Assembly (NCBI GenBank): GCA_030268105.1
Contig: BSDZ01000024.1
Location: forward strand, 992,001 to 1,056,000
Reading direction: 5' to 3'
Length of the DNA: 64,000 bases
DNA from: Volvox africanus
Taxonomy: Eukaryota; Chlorophyta; Chlorophyceae; Chlamydomonadales; Volvocaceae
The translations under genes were made by a program, and so were the position numbers. This document shows positions 11,033-22,086 of this stretch, one piece after another. Each line of letters begins with the position of its first letter. The first letter of the stretch is position 1. The notes below the pieces were generated by a model. It did no database searches. It had not been told where the DNA came from and saw nothing but the letters and a program-made list of their open reading frames with translations.

Positions 11033-14000
11033 AGGGACAAGTTTGCCCGCCATGGGGAGGCACTGCTTTTGGCGGCGCTGCCGGATGACCCCCTGGAACG
11101 TTGTCTGGCCGTCGTACGTTTCGTGCTGGCCGTACTGGGTGACATGCTGCGGCCTGGGGGGTGGGTTATTAAACACACGACACGGGTTGAATGTTCCAGG
11201 ATGCAGGGGACGGAGATCACACGGTGGGTTGTATGTATTCACCATGTCAACAGTGGACTTGGAATATATCATCCTTAATGTACTGCAAATTTCAAAGAAT
11301 ATTGTACAGTGGATCCAAAACTGCTGTACTGTACCCTCCCAACAGCTATCAAACGCTATCCTCTCGCCACCATTACACTTGCTCGTGATCTTTCAAGGAA
11401 GGACGGGCACTACATCGGGCCAAGATCGTCCATTGGCCCGTGTTACCGTGTGTACATGAACACGTAACTTCGTTTCCGCGGCACGATTCGATCCCCTTCT
11501 CCCTCGTCCGTCCCGTCCCCTCCCTCCCCTCCCCTCCTCTCCCCTCCACACCACACCACACCATACCACACACCCGCCTCCCTTTTTAGCTGCGTCTCTA
11601 CAAGCAGTATGAGGTCTCGTGTATTCGCCTTCACCCCTTTCCCCACCTTCACACGGTTTTCCTTGCGTAACCAAATCACCTCCCCCAGCCCTGACCCGGA
11701 CGACCTGCCCATCACCAGCCTGGGACATCACCACGTGACTGTACGGCAAATGAGTGAGTGTAAGGCTGCCGGATTCTAGGCTACTGGCATAGGAATGATG
11801 CACGTTACGACCCGTGCATCATGCTGGCGGATGGACGTGCTGAAATGAGTACAGGCGCACAAGCGGCGGCTGCAAAATTGAAACCTTAAAACGTGGTGCC
11901 TTAAAACATGGTACCGTGCCTCATATAAGCTGCACTGTACGGGAGATCTAGACGTACACATAACGCGCATGTACGACAGCACTACAAAACCACTCGATTC
12001 GGCTGTTAAATCTCCCTAAGTACGACGACGGTACCGTGGGCAGGAGAGCATATATCTGGCTTCTCTCCCACGCTTCAGCTCTTCTACCCCGTCTCTTCAG
12101 TAGCCCGGAATTCCCCAGCGCGGGATTTCACACAAATCGCATTTCTTTCCATCCCACACCCACACACACACCCACACACACACTCCGTGACGACGTAAAC
12201 TGGCCATTTTGATGAAAGTTAAATCTACCTTGTACGATTTTGGAATCGAAGTCCTTTTACTCATTTGTACGTCAGGTATCCCTGGGCTGCGTCCCGTGAG
12301 GGCAGCCACCATATCGCCCTCCACCAGAACGCCCAACGGCGGCGGCGGCGCTATCTTATCAGGAGGCACCGCTGGCAACGGCGGTGGCGGCGGCGGCGGT
12401 GGCGGCGGTGGCGGCGGCCCCTCACTTCCTTGCGTCCATGTGCAAGAAATGTTAAGCTTCGATCCCAAAGATGGACCGAAGCAGCTGCATCTGGCACCGG
12501 GAGGAGTGGGGCCGTTTACGGCGGTGGCGATGTTGAAGATTGAACCACGGGTCAAAGTCAAGGCCAAGCGTCTGGGCCGCGATTTGTCGATCAAGGTGCG
12601 TAATAAAACAAACAAATTAAAAGAAAGTCTATAAAAAGAAATGGAATGAAATTGAAAGAAAGTCATAAATTAAAATCAAGAATTTGGAAATTAACGGGGC
12701 GTGGTAAGGGAGCCAGCAAGTTTAGAACCCTAAAATTTCGCAACCCCAGGATTGGGCAAGCGCGTGGAAAGTTAGGGCGACCTTGAGCTCAGATAGATAC
12801 CCGAAGCCGCCGTTCCGTACAAGGTGTCAGGCATTACATTTATTTTTCTGTGCGGCAAGTGACTGACTGCGTTGTTGACTGGGTAGCTTGGCCGATACCC
12901 CATGCCTTGTAACACTTGCACCCTAATCCTGTTGTACGACAAAAACTCCACCCCATTACTTCTCATGACTTATTATGATGACATCCACGGGCGGGATTTC
13001 TAATCGTACGACGTTGTGTGACCGGAGGTACGACTGGACGGCGGTGGACACGTCGTTTTAATTCCCCCGGGTCTCACACCCCTCCTGGAGGCATCGCAAC
13101 TGGGTAGCGGGGAGGCGGTGTCGTCCGCGGCGTCACCACTAGGGCTGGTGACGGCGGCGGCTGCACCGTCGCCGAGCCAGACTCCTACTGGCGATGCGGC
13201 AGTCTCAACGGCAACGACTGCTCAAGAGCGTTACACTGTCGTACTTCCCAACCTGGTTTTGCGAGGCAGCCTGCCGTACGCGGCTCGCCCGGATCTCCAT
13301 GGTGAGTGGGCCTTACTACGAGGACTGCCCCATCTGGAAAGCTCTGTTGTGCGGCCCTGTCCTCCACCTTCCCTCAGCCCATGTACATATCGTACTGCTT
13401 TATATACACCCTGTCGTACCGCCGTACATAGGCGACCTCATCATTCAATGCCTCGGTGCGGGGCTCATGGCCAGCTTAACCTTTAAAGAGGATGGAATCG
13501 TCAAGGGTGTGCTGGAGAAGCTCCAGCCACAAGCGCAGCGCCGCCAGCGGGCAACTAGCGATGGTAGCATTCTCAGTGCTGGCGGCGCCGCCGGTGGCAT
13601 CGCCGCCGCTGTCATAGGTACCGCCTCCGCCGCCATGTCTGGAAAGACGTCTTCGATGTACGGCGTCATCGGCAGCTTCATGGGATCGCTATACGACAGC
13701 ATCCACGTCACGTGCCCGGAGCTGGTGGGTTAGAAACGTGACAGTACAACAGTATGTACGACACTATTTGCTACTTGGCCCTCTGTTCCTTGATTTCCGT
13801 GAGGGTTATTAATCAACCGTTTTCCGAAAACGGGTGTTAGAGGACGTTATTGAGAAGTTGGCAACCTTAGCTGCCGCCAAGTACCTAAAAGAGGTGCTGT
13901 TACGGTTTGTTATTACGGTTAGTCTAGTTAGTTCAAAATAAAATAAGCAAATAGGACTTTGGATAATATTGATCCTCTATTCATTTTTCTTGAAAGTCCG

Positions 14001-14746
14001 GAATTTTCAAATTTGTCTGGTCGTCTGATTAGGAAATCTCAAAACCTTCCTGCAACCCTTCCCACCCCTTCCCCCATGACCACCATAGGGCCTGGAGGGC
14101 ACTCTTCACTCCGAGCAACCGCCCCTGCCCGGACTTCCACCACTAACCCAGCTCATGGACCTCTCCCGCCCCGGCCCGCAACAACTGCCTCGCCTTTGGA
14201 CTGCCATACACGACTCCCTGTTGTACAACGATCCCAAACAGGTACCACAAACAAACAGCTTTTATCGAAGTGCTCCGAAACCGGGGTTGATGGTGGGATT
14301 CTTGTATGTTTTTTAGCCATGGTTGTATTAGCCATATATTATGAATATTTGCGATGTTATAAGGTTTAGCGGTGGCGGCCGCAAACGAATGGGTTTAGAA
14401 ATATAATTGAAGCCCCCCTGCGTGATGATGACAATGATGATGATGAGTGCACAAGGTGTCGGGCGGCAAAGCGGCGGAGGAGATATCTCGCCGGCTCTCA
14501 GCGGAGCTTCACGCGCTTTTCGTCGACGGAAGCTCCGAAGCCGGCGGCGGCACAGGTGACGGCGGCGCCGCCAGGACGGCGATGGCAGCGAGCACTGCCG
14601 GCGGCGGCGGCGGCGGCGCGGCGGCGGCACCGTCCACCGGAGCGGCTGCTGATATGGACTCGGACTCCGATTCCGACTTTGAGGCTGCAGCGCGTGATGA
14701 AGGTGATTCGGTGGAGGACCCACGGGACGTTCCGCCGAGCTACAAG
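11033..14746 (+). CDS. oxysterol-binding-protein-related lipid transfer protein (partial gene model)
   Basis: OSBP-related proteins carry sterols or phosphoinositides between membranes. Plus-strand exons recognised: 11033-11160 (HGEALLLAALPDDPLERCL, like the family's DPLER helix), ~12440-12595 (FTAVAMLKIEPRVKVKAKRL, like FxGxSIEVxPxGxVxVxL), ~13105-13301 (ERYTVVLPNLVLRG, like EEYxxTxPxxxxRGIL), 13432-13724 (GDLIIQCLGAGLMASLTFK, then MYGVIGSFMGSLYDSIHV), 14089-14241 (PGPQQLPRLWTAIHDSLLY, like the ESRRLW helix) and 14456-14746 (GGKAAEEISRRL plus an acidic DSDSDSDFE tail). Their order matches the family. The fingerprint EQVSHHPP is not seen cleanly; EGSHHIALHQNA at 12276-12340 is a candidate in another frame. 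The NPLLGE motif and both ends were not found. A degenerate member or an unfinished model are both possible. Confidence 0.5.
12381..12418. repeat. GGCGGT glycine-coding microsatellite
   Basis: Run of GGC/GGT triplets inside the OSBP-like gene, next to the place where the best reading frame changes. Confidence 0.8.
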
Positions 14747-15233
14747 GTACGGCACGTAAATTGAATTTTGGGTTGAGGTTTTCCGTTCGATTCGGTCTGC
14801 ATGCGGTCCGCGCACCCGTCTTCGTTTCCGCGACATGTTAAAATATTTCACACTATTATTTCATAATTTAAGACGTATTATACACATTATGTGCTATGTA
14901 TTTTATACGTTCTTTGTAAACCAACTTGGCCACGACTGCCTCTTGGTCTAACATGTTCATTACCGTGCCGTATTGTTTATGGCCGAATTTAAGTCCCTAT
15001 CGCGGACCTTAATACCGTTATCATACACGTCTATCACAAATTTATTCCAAGCTTGCAATAAAGGTAGCTTTCTTCATACAAAGAAAATTCTTGGACAAAC
15101 AATCTGCCACCTTTTATCTGAATGTGCCCTTGCAAACTGTGTCCCCGCACGCAATAGTACGCCAGCGCTAATGTTGGTTTTTGTCTTTTGAGTATGTATT
15201 TTGAGTATGACATGTAATCAAATAATTGATTAC
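14747..15233. other. interval with no recognised gene
   Basis: AT-rich stretch after the last OSBP-like exon. The C-terminal exon(s) of that gene may lie here, but no family motif was identified. Confidence 0.4.
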
Positions 15234-16927
15234 CTCGTCGAGCGGCTCGCTCCCTGCCACCATCAGGCCATCCATGCTGCTGGCCATCGACTCAGCTGGC
15301 AGCTGCAATACACAGTCATGACTGCCGCGTCGGGAATAGCAGCGAAATGAAGTGCTGCATTATGGACCCCAACGGAGCAAAATGGCTTTCTACGGGATAT
15401 CAAATACACATACATGTGTGTGTGTGGTGTGGAGATGAAGGGGCGTGAGGACGTGGAAGGGGGGGAAGACAGGTCGAGCCTCACTGCAGGGATCCACGGT
15501 CATGGCCATTATAGATGGTGGTGGTGGCATTCGTGGTAGCGAAAAAAATAGAATGTAATGTTGTTTATTATATTGTATCCGATGGTGCAAGCTCGTTGGG
15601 ACTATTGGACAATGGAGTCCCGGTGGTGGTGGTGGTGGTATATCCAGAAACACAGGAACTCAAAACGTACACGAAGCTAGGGAGCTTGGGTTTCAGATGG
15701 TTATAATCCCCCGCCTCACCCCTACCCATCCAGCAAGAGTCGGGATATTGAATCTCTGTTGCCTGTCTATCCGCCCACACACGCATGCAGCAAAGGCCCG
15801 ATAGATCGGATGATGTCCAGACATCACAGCAGCAAGTGCTCGCCCCTCAGCTGCTGCGCCAAACCCAACCCCTCCGTAATCGCCAGACCCCGAACCGCCT
15901 TGGCCCCCGCCAGCCGCTGCAGCGCCTTGCCACCATTGTAAAACAACCTGCATGTACGGAGGGCTTACAACCGTACATGTACGGGAGTTCAATTTGACAG
16001 CCGAAGGCGGCAGCCCCAAGAAAACATAAATAAAATGGCGGGGTTTGGGAATAATAAAAGACAAAAGCAAAGGAGCATTTAGTAAACGGAAAATAACCAC
16101 AGCCATCGCTCCGAAGCCTAACGCACACGTAAAGAAGTCAGTCGTACACCTCAAATCTTGCGAAGTCACAAAACAAGTTATTACGTACAGAGCGTGAAAC
16201 CGCGTACCCCCGGGCGAGGGGTTAAAAAGGGGTCGACCTTCAGCACAAAAATATTTAGAAATTAGCCATCTAGTTAGTGAGTTAAGAGCCTGTGTGGTTC
16301 AGTAGTTTAGGCACAATAGTTAGCTTGAAGGTGCAGGATTTATAAAGTGTGGTTGAGGAGGTGCGATGGAGAAGGTTACACCCCTGATGCTTCATAGAGT
16401 TTTTTAAATCACAGCCTTGACATTTACTGATGTGTAAAAGGCAGGGCGAGATACCCGAGTGGACGTTCGCTTTTCCTATTCACCATTCAATAGGTCGCGA
16501 GTGGATGGGTCACCCGAGTGGGCCCAATCCATTCGGTCTGGCAATCAATATAGTTGGTTCCCCCAGGCGCACACAGCGGCTTTCGCCCTCACCGTATCTG
16601 TGGCCTGTTTAGGATCGGTAAACACCTTCTGTAATGCCCCAAGGGGCTGCACGCTTCCTCGTGTTTGCAAGAATTTTGCCAAATCGCTTCCTACTCGACA
16701 AAATTAATGCTCGACACACACATGCGTGCACACATACATGAGGGAAAGACGAAAGAAAATAGTAAAAATACGGCGGGATAGAGCCGACTGGGTGCTTAGA
16801 CTTTTCCTTCCTTCTGACATCCATTAAGGATCGCAGTCTGGTGAGGAGCGGCAACACGGTGAGCACCCGGCTGTCCACCTCCAGAATGCGGTCCAGATCG
16901 AGTTCCCGGAGGCGGCGCAGTGTGCAG
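15234..16927 (-). CDS. leucine-rich/helical protein fragments (unresolved gene)
   Basis: Four minus-strand coding-like segments flanked by splice sites. 16927-16819 reads TLRRLRELDLDRILEVDSR then VLPLLTRLRSLMD, a leucine-rich-repeat pattern. 16690-16593 reads SDLAKFLQTRGSVQPLGALQ then KVFTDPKQATDT. 15947-15812 reads LFYNGGKALQRLAGAKAVRG then LAITEGLGLAQQLRGEHLLL and reaches a TGA. 15302-15234 reads LPAESMASSMDGLMVAGSEP then LDE before a GTAATC donor. The phases do not join cleanly, so they may belong to one gene with missing exons or to two. The product is not recognised beyond the LRR-like segment. Confidence 0.35.
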
Positions 16928-18229
16928 CTTGTAGCTTATCTGTAGCTCAGTTAATACGTCAGGAGTTTCTCCTGTACGTGTATCGGCGTATTAAGGAAAA
17001 CCTGTTGAGATGAGCGATACATATACAAAGAGAATGAGAGGAAAGAAAGAAGTAATACCCCGGAAGGGGAACGCTATCCTTTCTTTAAACCTGTAGTACA
17101 CAATCAATACAACTGAAACTTTACTTCAGAATCGATTCGGTACGACAGTTTGCCGTGTAATCCGTCATCCGAGTCAGGGATGCAATGGTGGGGCATACAA
17201 GCTAGGATGCAATCCTGACCCAGGGCTTTTAGTATTCGACTTGTTTATTATGAAAAGAGAGCAACTGTTCAAGTAGATACAACACCTATGCAATTGTTGG
17301 TGAGCGTCCTACCATATCCATCCATCTCCTCCCTATCCCTAATGGAAAAGCGTCTTTCCACATTGAAAAATGAACTATTTCGAGTCGTGGTGAATGTTCC
17401 GCGCCCAAGAGCGCCCAACCGATTGCACGGAATGAAATATACTTTCACATGTAGTTCATCGGGCCAAAACCAAACTGGGATCTTAATTTACCAAACATCC
17501 AGCCAAGCCGGATGGCCTATGTCGACTTTTGCACTGTCCGTAGGATGCTCTGGCGCTCGCCGATACGCAGTTAGACACTTCCAGCACTCGCCCAGGCTTG
17601 CCCTTGGCGCCATGCGTTCTTGTGCGTGCTTGCACACGAATATCGCCACCTCACACTCCTACTTTAGACGTTTAAATCAAATGGCGTCGGCCTGAGCTTT
17701 TCAGGCCTTACGCAGGAGCAGTTTCTGTTATCGACGATGCGCAGGTTGTTGAGAATGAGCAACACTCATATACGGAAGAATGTCAGAGCAAGTAATACGG
17801 CCCAGGGAGGGGCCGGGCGCTTTGCTGACTTTAACACAGGTATCGTATGGTTAGTATGATTTCGTCCTGCTGCTGCCTGCCTGAAGAATCCCGGGCGTGG
17901 CCACGGGCGGTTTAGCTAGGAGCCTGGACGTGTGACTGTCAATACTTTTGAGCTTCTTAGAGATCATATGAACAGTATATGTTACTAATATGTTTCTTAA
18001 AGGTTTATCGGGACTTCGCCTGTTCGACACAGCTTGCGATGGCGTACGGTCTGTACGACATGATGGAAGCTTGCTTTCAAAGAACATAATATTTTACTCG
18101 AGGTACTCGGGTTTGGCATTAGTAAAGAATCTTTCGTAGTCGTTCCAGATTAAGGACCGTGAGTTGCGTCACTTTTACTTACAAATATACCAAAGGGATT
18201 TATTAGTTGTTTGAAAGCCGTAAGTAAGT
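16928..18229. other. interval with no recognised gene
   Basis: Mixed-composition sequence between the minus-strand LRR-like fragments and the RecA start. A 135-codon plus frame at 17288-17695 has no recognisable motif, splice context or neighbour and is not called. Confidence 0.5.
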
Positions 18230-21200
18230 ATGCAGCTTCTACCTACTCACAAAACATTTGGGACGGTCATTGGCTCGCTTTGGAAGCGGGAGCTGTGTTC
18301 GTCAGCGCCGGCTTTGAAGGCACGGACTAGCGTGATAGCGAATGCACGGCGTACTAAAACGGTGACAACAACTCAGTCTTCGCAAGGAGAAAAGATTGAT
18401 GCCGAGACAAAGGCAAGCGCTTTCTTCGACGACACCACTTCCCCGCCAAATCGTGCAGTGGCTCTCTCTGGCCTGTATTACCAACCAACTAATTACCCTT
18501 TACGCATATTAGGCCAAATTATTCAACGATACCGTTGAACGCATCGCACGTCGCTTCGGTGAAAACACTATCATGCGGCTATCGGAGAGCGTCTCGGCTA
18601 ATGTGTGAGTACTGACATAGCAGTTACCTGACTATCTGCTTCTCTAGTCTACAGTCATCGGCTTAAGGATTGTGTATGTAGCGTAACGTTGCCTCCGATT
18701 AGGATACTGTCATGATGGACACTGCACCCGAGACGCACCCGCCGGGCACCACTTCACGTCCTGTCCTTGCCTTGTCCTCAGGGACACGTTCCCAAGTGGC
18801 AGCCTGACTCTAGACGCGGCTCTGGGTGGCGGTTATCCTCGCGGTCGCATTATTGAGGTACACATCTTCTGGTAAACCATTTATTTTTGGGTGTACCACT
18901 ACGGATAGCAAGGAGGCAATTTTTCAAATAGGAAGTTGGACGAAGAGGGAAGTTTTGGGACGTGGAAATGGGATACTGGGTACATGACCAGCAAGGGGGC
19001 AGGGAAACAGGTCCAGGGTTAAGCGGCCGAACTCATGCTTCTGCAACGATTGCGTGCAGGTGTACGGCCCGGAAGCTAGCGGCAAGACGACACTGGCGAT
19101 GCACGCTTGTGCCGAGATCCAGCGGTTGGGCGGTACAGTGGCGTACATTGACGTGGAGCATGCCTTTGACCGCACGTACGCCGAGGTGGGTCGGTGTGTG
19201 TATGTGTGTGTGGAGAGGAGTTGTGAGGGCACATTTGTGTGTGTGTGTGTGTGTGTGTGCTTGTGAACTCCTCCGTTCGTTTAAAACGCCCCTATTGTCG
19301 GTTATAATTTACCAATTAAACCTCCTCAAGTCAGTACCGCAGTACCAGGTCTCGTGTATTCTTATTCCCTTCTCCTAGTCTTTTCGACCTCCCCCAGACT
19401 CGCAATCTTAACCCTTCCGCCGTACACTTCTGGGTTATAATCCTTCGTACGCTTGCAGCGGCTCGGTATCAACTTGGAAAACTTTTGGTACTCTCAGCCG
19501 ATGACGGGCGAGGAGGCGTTGGAGGTCATGGACGAGCTCTGTCGGTCGAATGTTTGCGACCTGGTAGTAATTGACAGCGTTGCGGCCTTAGTGCCTCGCG
19601 CTGAGCTCGAGGGGGACATCGGCAATGTGCAGGTACGGCATCCCAAGTACGTTAGTTCGTATTAGTACGGCATGGCTGCATTAGAATGACGTGCGACCGT
19701 CCGAATTGCTCACGAGAGCAGTTCGCGGCCGGGCTTGATACTAGCGTGCTGGGTTGGAGGGTTCCTGTGTTGAGCGGTTAACAATTGTTCGCTGTCGTAT
19801 TCGCCGCCGTACGGCAGATCGGATCTCAGGCTCGCTTGCTGAGCCAAGCGCTCCGGAAGCTATCGGCGAGTGCGGCCAAGAGCAAGACGACCCTGTTCTT
19901 TATAAATCAGCTCCGTAACAAGGTGTGATTGGGGCGGGCTTTGGGCGGGCGGGCAAGTCTGCAGCGGCAAAAGGGGGAGATGGAGGGGAGAACACATACA
20001 AACACACGTGCACACACATACATACACACCCCGGTGAGCATGGCGGTCGTCCCCTCAAAGATCTTCCCCGAATGTTTGGGAGATGTCCTGGAGCTTCTGG
20101 ATTACTAGGCTAATGTGGCCTGGTGGCCACATTATCTTCTTCGAATCTTCGATTTTCAAAATTTTAAAAATGCATTATTATGTCACTGATTGTTACATTT
20201 ATACATTACATACATACACACCTCCCGTGGCTCGACCGAGGTGCGGAGTGGACGGCAGGAAGAACAGACAAAGCCGTGTACGTGTTTCCCTCCCCCCTCC
20301 TGCTGCGCTGTGGTTCAGCACAGTGGTCAGGGCCCCCGTGTGCTCGTTCTTGCAACAGGGCGAGTCGCCCACATACACTGTAACACCTAAAGACATGCAT
20401 ACAGTATAACATCCCTTCACACATCTTAGTTTCATTGACTTGCACGTTCTCTCCTGACAAATTGTGTTTTGTGCACGTATCTAATACGTTTTGACTTTTT
20501 GGTATCGTTTCGTGATTCCTTCTTTGTATTATTTTTGAATTTCTTTTTGGATCATGCAAACTCCAAAAATGCAAATCCAGATTGGAGTCATGTTCGGGAA
20601 CCCAGAGACGACTGCGGGCGGTCAGGCCCTGAAGTACTACAGCACCGTACGGATCGACATCCGCAAGAAAGAGACGTTGACCCAGGGCGAACAGGCGTAC
20701 GGCAACCGAGTACGAGCCAAAGTGGTTAAGAACAAGGTGGCGCCGCCGCACAAGTGAGTATGACTGAATCAGAAGGTGGCTAGTGGACATGTTGCATGAA
20801 AAGGCTCCAGAGATGGCAGTTAGAAGTTCGCGGTTAGGGGTGCGGAGGACATGGAGCAAGACCAGGGGTTTAGGTAACGAGGGTGGATAGCCCGGCGGGG
20901 CAGGAAAAGGAGGGGGAGGGGGAAAAGGAAACACATCGGGGGGTGGAGTTGGGGCTCAGCATTTGGGGAAGGAGGGGGCCTTCAGGGAAATCTTCCTTAG
21001 GATGAGGTAAGAGAGGCCAGGGACGTGGAGGGCTCGAGGGAGGTCGAGGGGGAAGGCTCGGCGAAAAGCAAATCTTCAACCTGTTTCACCAGTTCGTGGA
21101 GTGTCCCGAGTCCGTCGAACACGTCTGCTGTAACCACCTTCGTACTCTCGTACAGAGAGGCGATGTTTGAAATTTACTTTGGCCGCGGGATCGACTTCCT

Positions 21201-22086
21201 CGGTGGGCTGGTGGACACGGCAGAGAGGCTCAAGGTGCTGACCCGCCGCGGGGCCTGGTATTACTTGGGCGAAGTTCGGCTGGGACAGGTAAGCAAAGGT
21301 CTTTGTACGGCGCGAGGCTCGTCCAGTACTGCGTGACGTAATCTTCCTGTATTGCTTCAGGGTTATGTTGCCCTGTACGGCTGGACAACCCTGTAGTAAA
21401 ATATACATTCCAAAGTTGCAGCTATCTCAGTGCGGTCAGGTCACGGGGAAACTGTCACTGATTACTTGAAAAAAAAGAAAGATTTTGCAATGGTCGGAAG
21501 AATTGTGAGAGAAAAAGAGCTGTGTGCGCCATTTGGAGGGTTGCTGTCAAGGGGGAATGTCCGGGACAGCGGAATCGTGTACGGCGGTAAGTGCTGCAGG
21601 TAAATGTGCATCTTTAATCATCTTCGACGAGAATTTAAATTAATTCTTAATTCGCTTTTCCTTGTTTCGATTTGCTTACGGAAAACGTACTCAGGGCCGG
21701 GAGAAGATGCTTCAGCTGCTGCGGGAGGATCCAGAGCGCTGTACGGCAATCGAGGCCGCTGTGCGGGAGCTTCTCAGCGTACGTGGTGCATTGTACGAAC
21801 TTTGATATTGTTTTCTTATTTTGTTTGTAATTTGGGATGCATTCTTAATGCGTCTCTATGTGTGTTTGAATGTGTTCTACCCATGCGGTATTATTAAAGG
21901 TAATATAATATATTTATAGTACCTGTTAGGTGTAAAGTCCAGCTCAAATGAAGGAAGCACCGACCTTGACTGATAGGGGTTCGTGCCGTACTGCAGGCGA
22001 ATCCCGACGCGGCTCTGGTGGATGTGGAGGCGGGAGAGGACGATGCTCCCGACCAGACGGTGGGACTCGACCTCGACGACCTCTGA
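18230..22086 (+). CDS. RECA: organelle-targeted RecA recombinase
   Basis: RecA forms ATP-dependent filaments on single-stranded DNA and drives strand exchange; nuclear copies in algae and plants serve chloroplast or mitochondrion. Ten exons join in phase to 426 residues: 18230-18457, 18513-18604, 18782-18857, 19060-19185, 19459-19632, 19818-19922, 20581-20753, 21156-21288, 21695-21778, 21997-22086. Motifs: FGENTIMRL; Walker [10 protein letters not shown] (bacterial GPESSGKTT); catalytic Glu in [25 protein letters not shown]; Walker [20 protein letters not shown]; the INQLR loop; [20 protein letters not shown]; a short acidic C-terminus DLDDL. The first ~75 residues are basic and Ser/Thr/Ala-rich with few acids at the start, as in a transit peptide; plastid versus mitochondrion cannot be told by eye. 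The start is the first ATG in the open frame. The first intron is only 55 bp. Confidence 0.95.
19236..19262. repeat. (GT)n microsatellite in a RecA intron
   Basis: About 13 GT dinucleotides shortly after the donor at 19186. Confidence 0.85.
20112..20133. repeat. short perfect hairpin in RecA intron 6
   Basis: AATGTGGCC and GGCCACATT (9-bp arms) separated by TGGT, just after the start of the 19923-20580 intron. Confidence 0.7.
20269..20388 (+). repeat. ~120-bp interspersed repeat, copy A (diverged)
   Basis: Starts CAAAGCCGTGT, contains GCTGTGGTTCAGCAC and TGCAACAGGGCGAGTCGCCC, and ends ACATACACTGTAACACC. It matches copies at 27715 and 63177 in order and length. It lies in RecA intron 6 in the sense orientation. 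The element type is unknown. Confidence 0.8.

Noticed and set aside
18504..18640. Bacterial contamination as the source of recA
   Set aside because: The gene is split by nine GT-AG introns with matching phases, so it is nuclear and eukaryotic.
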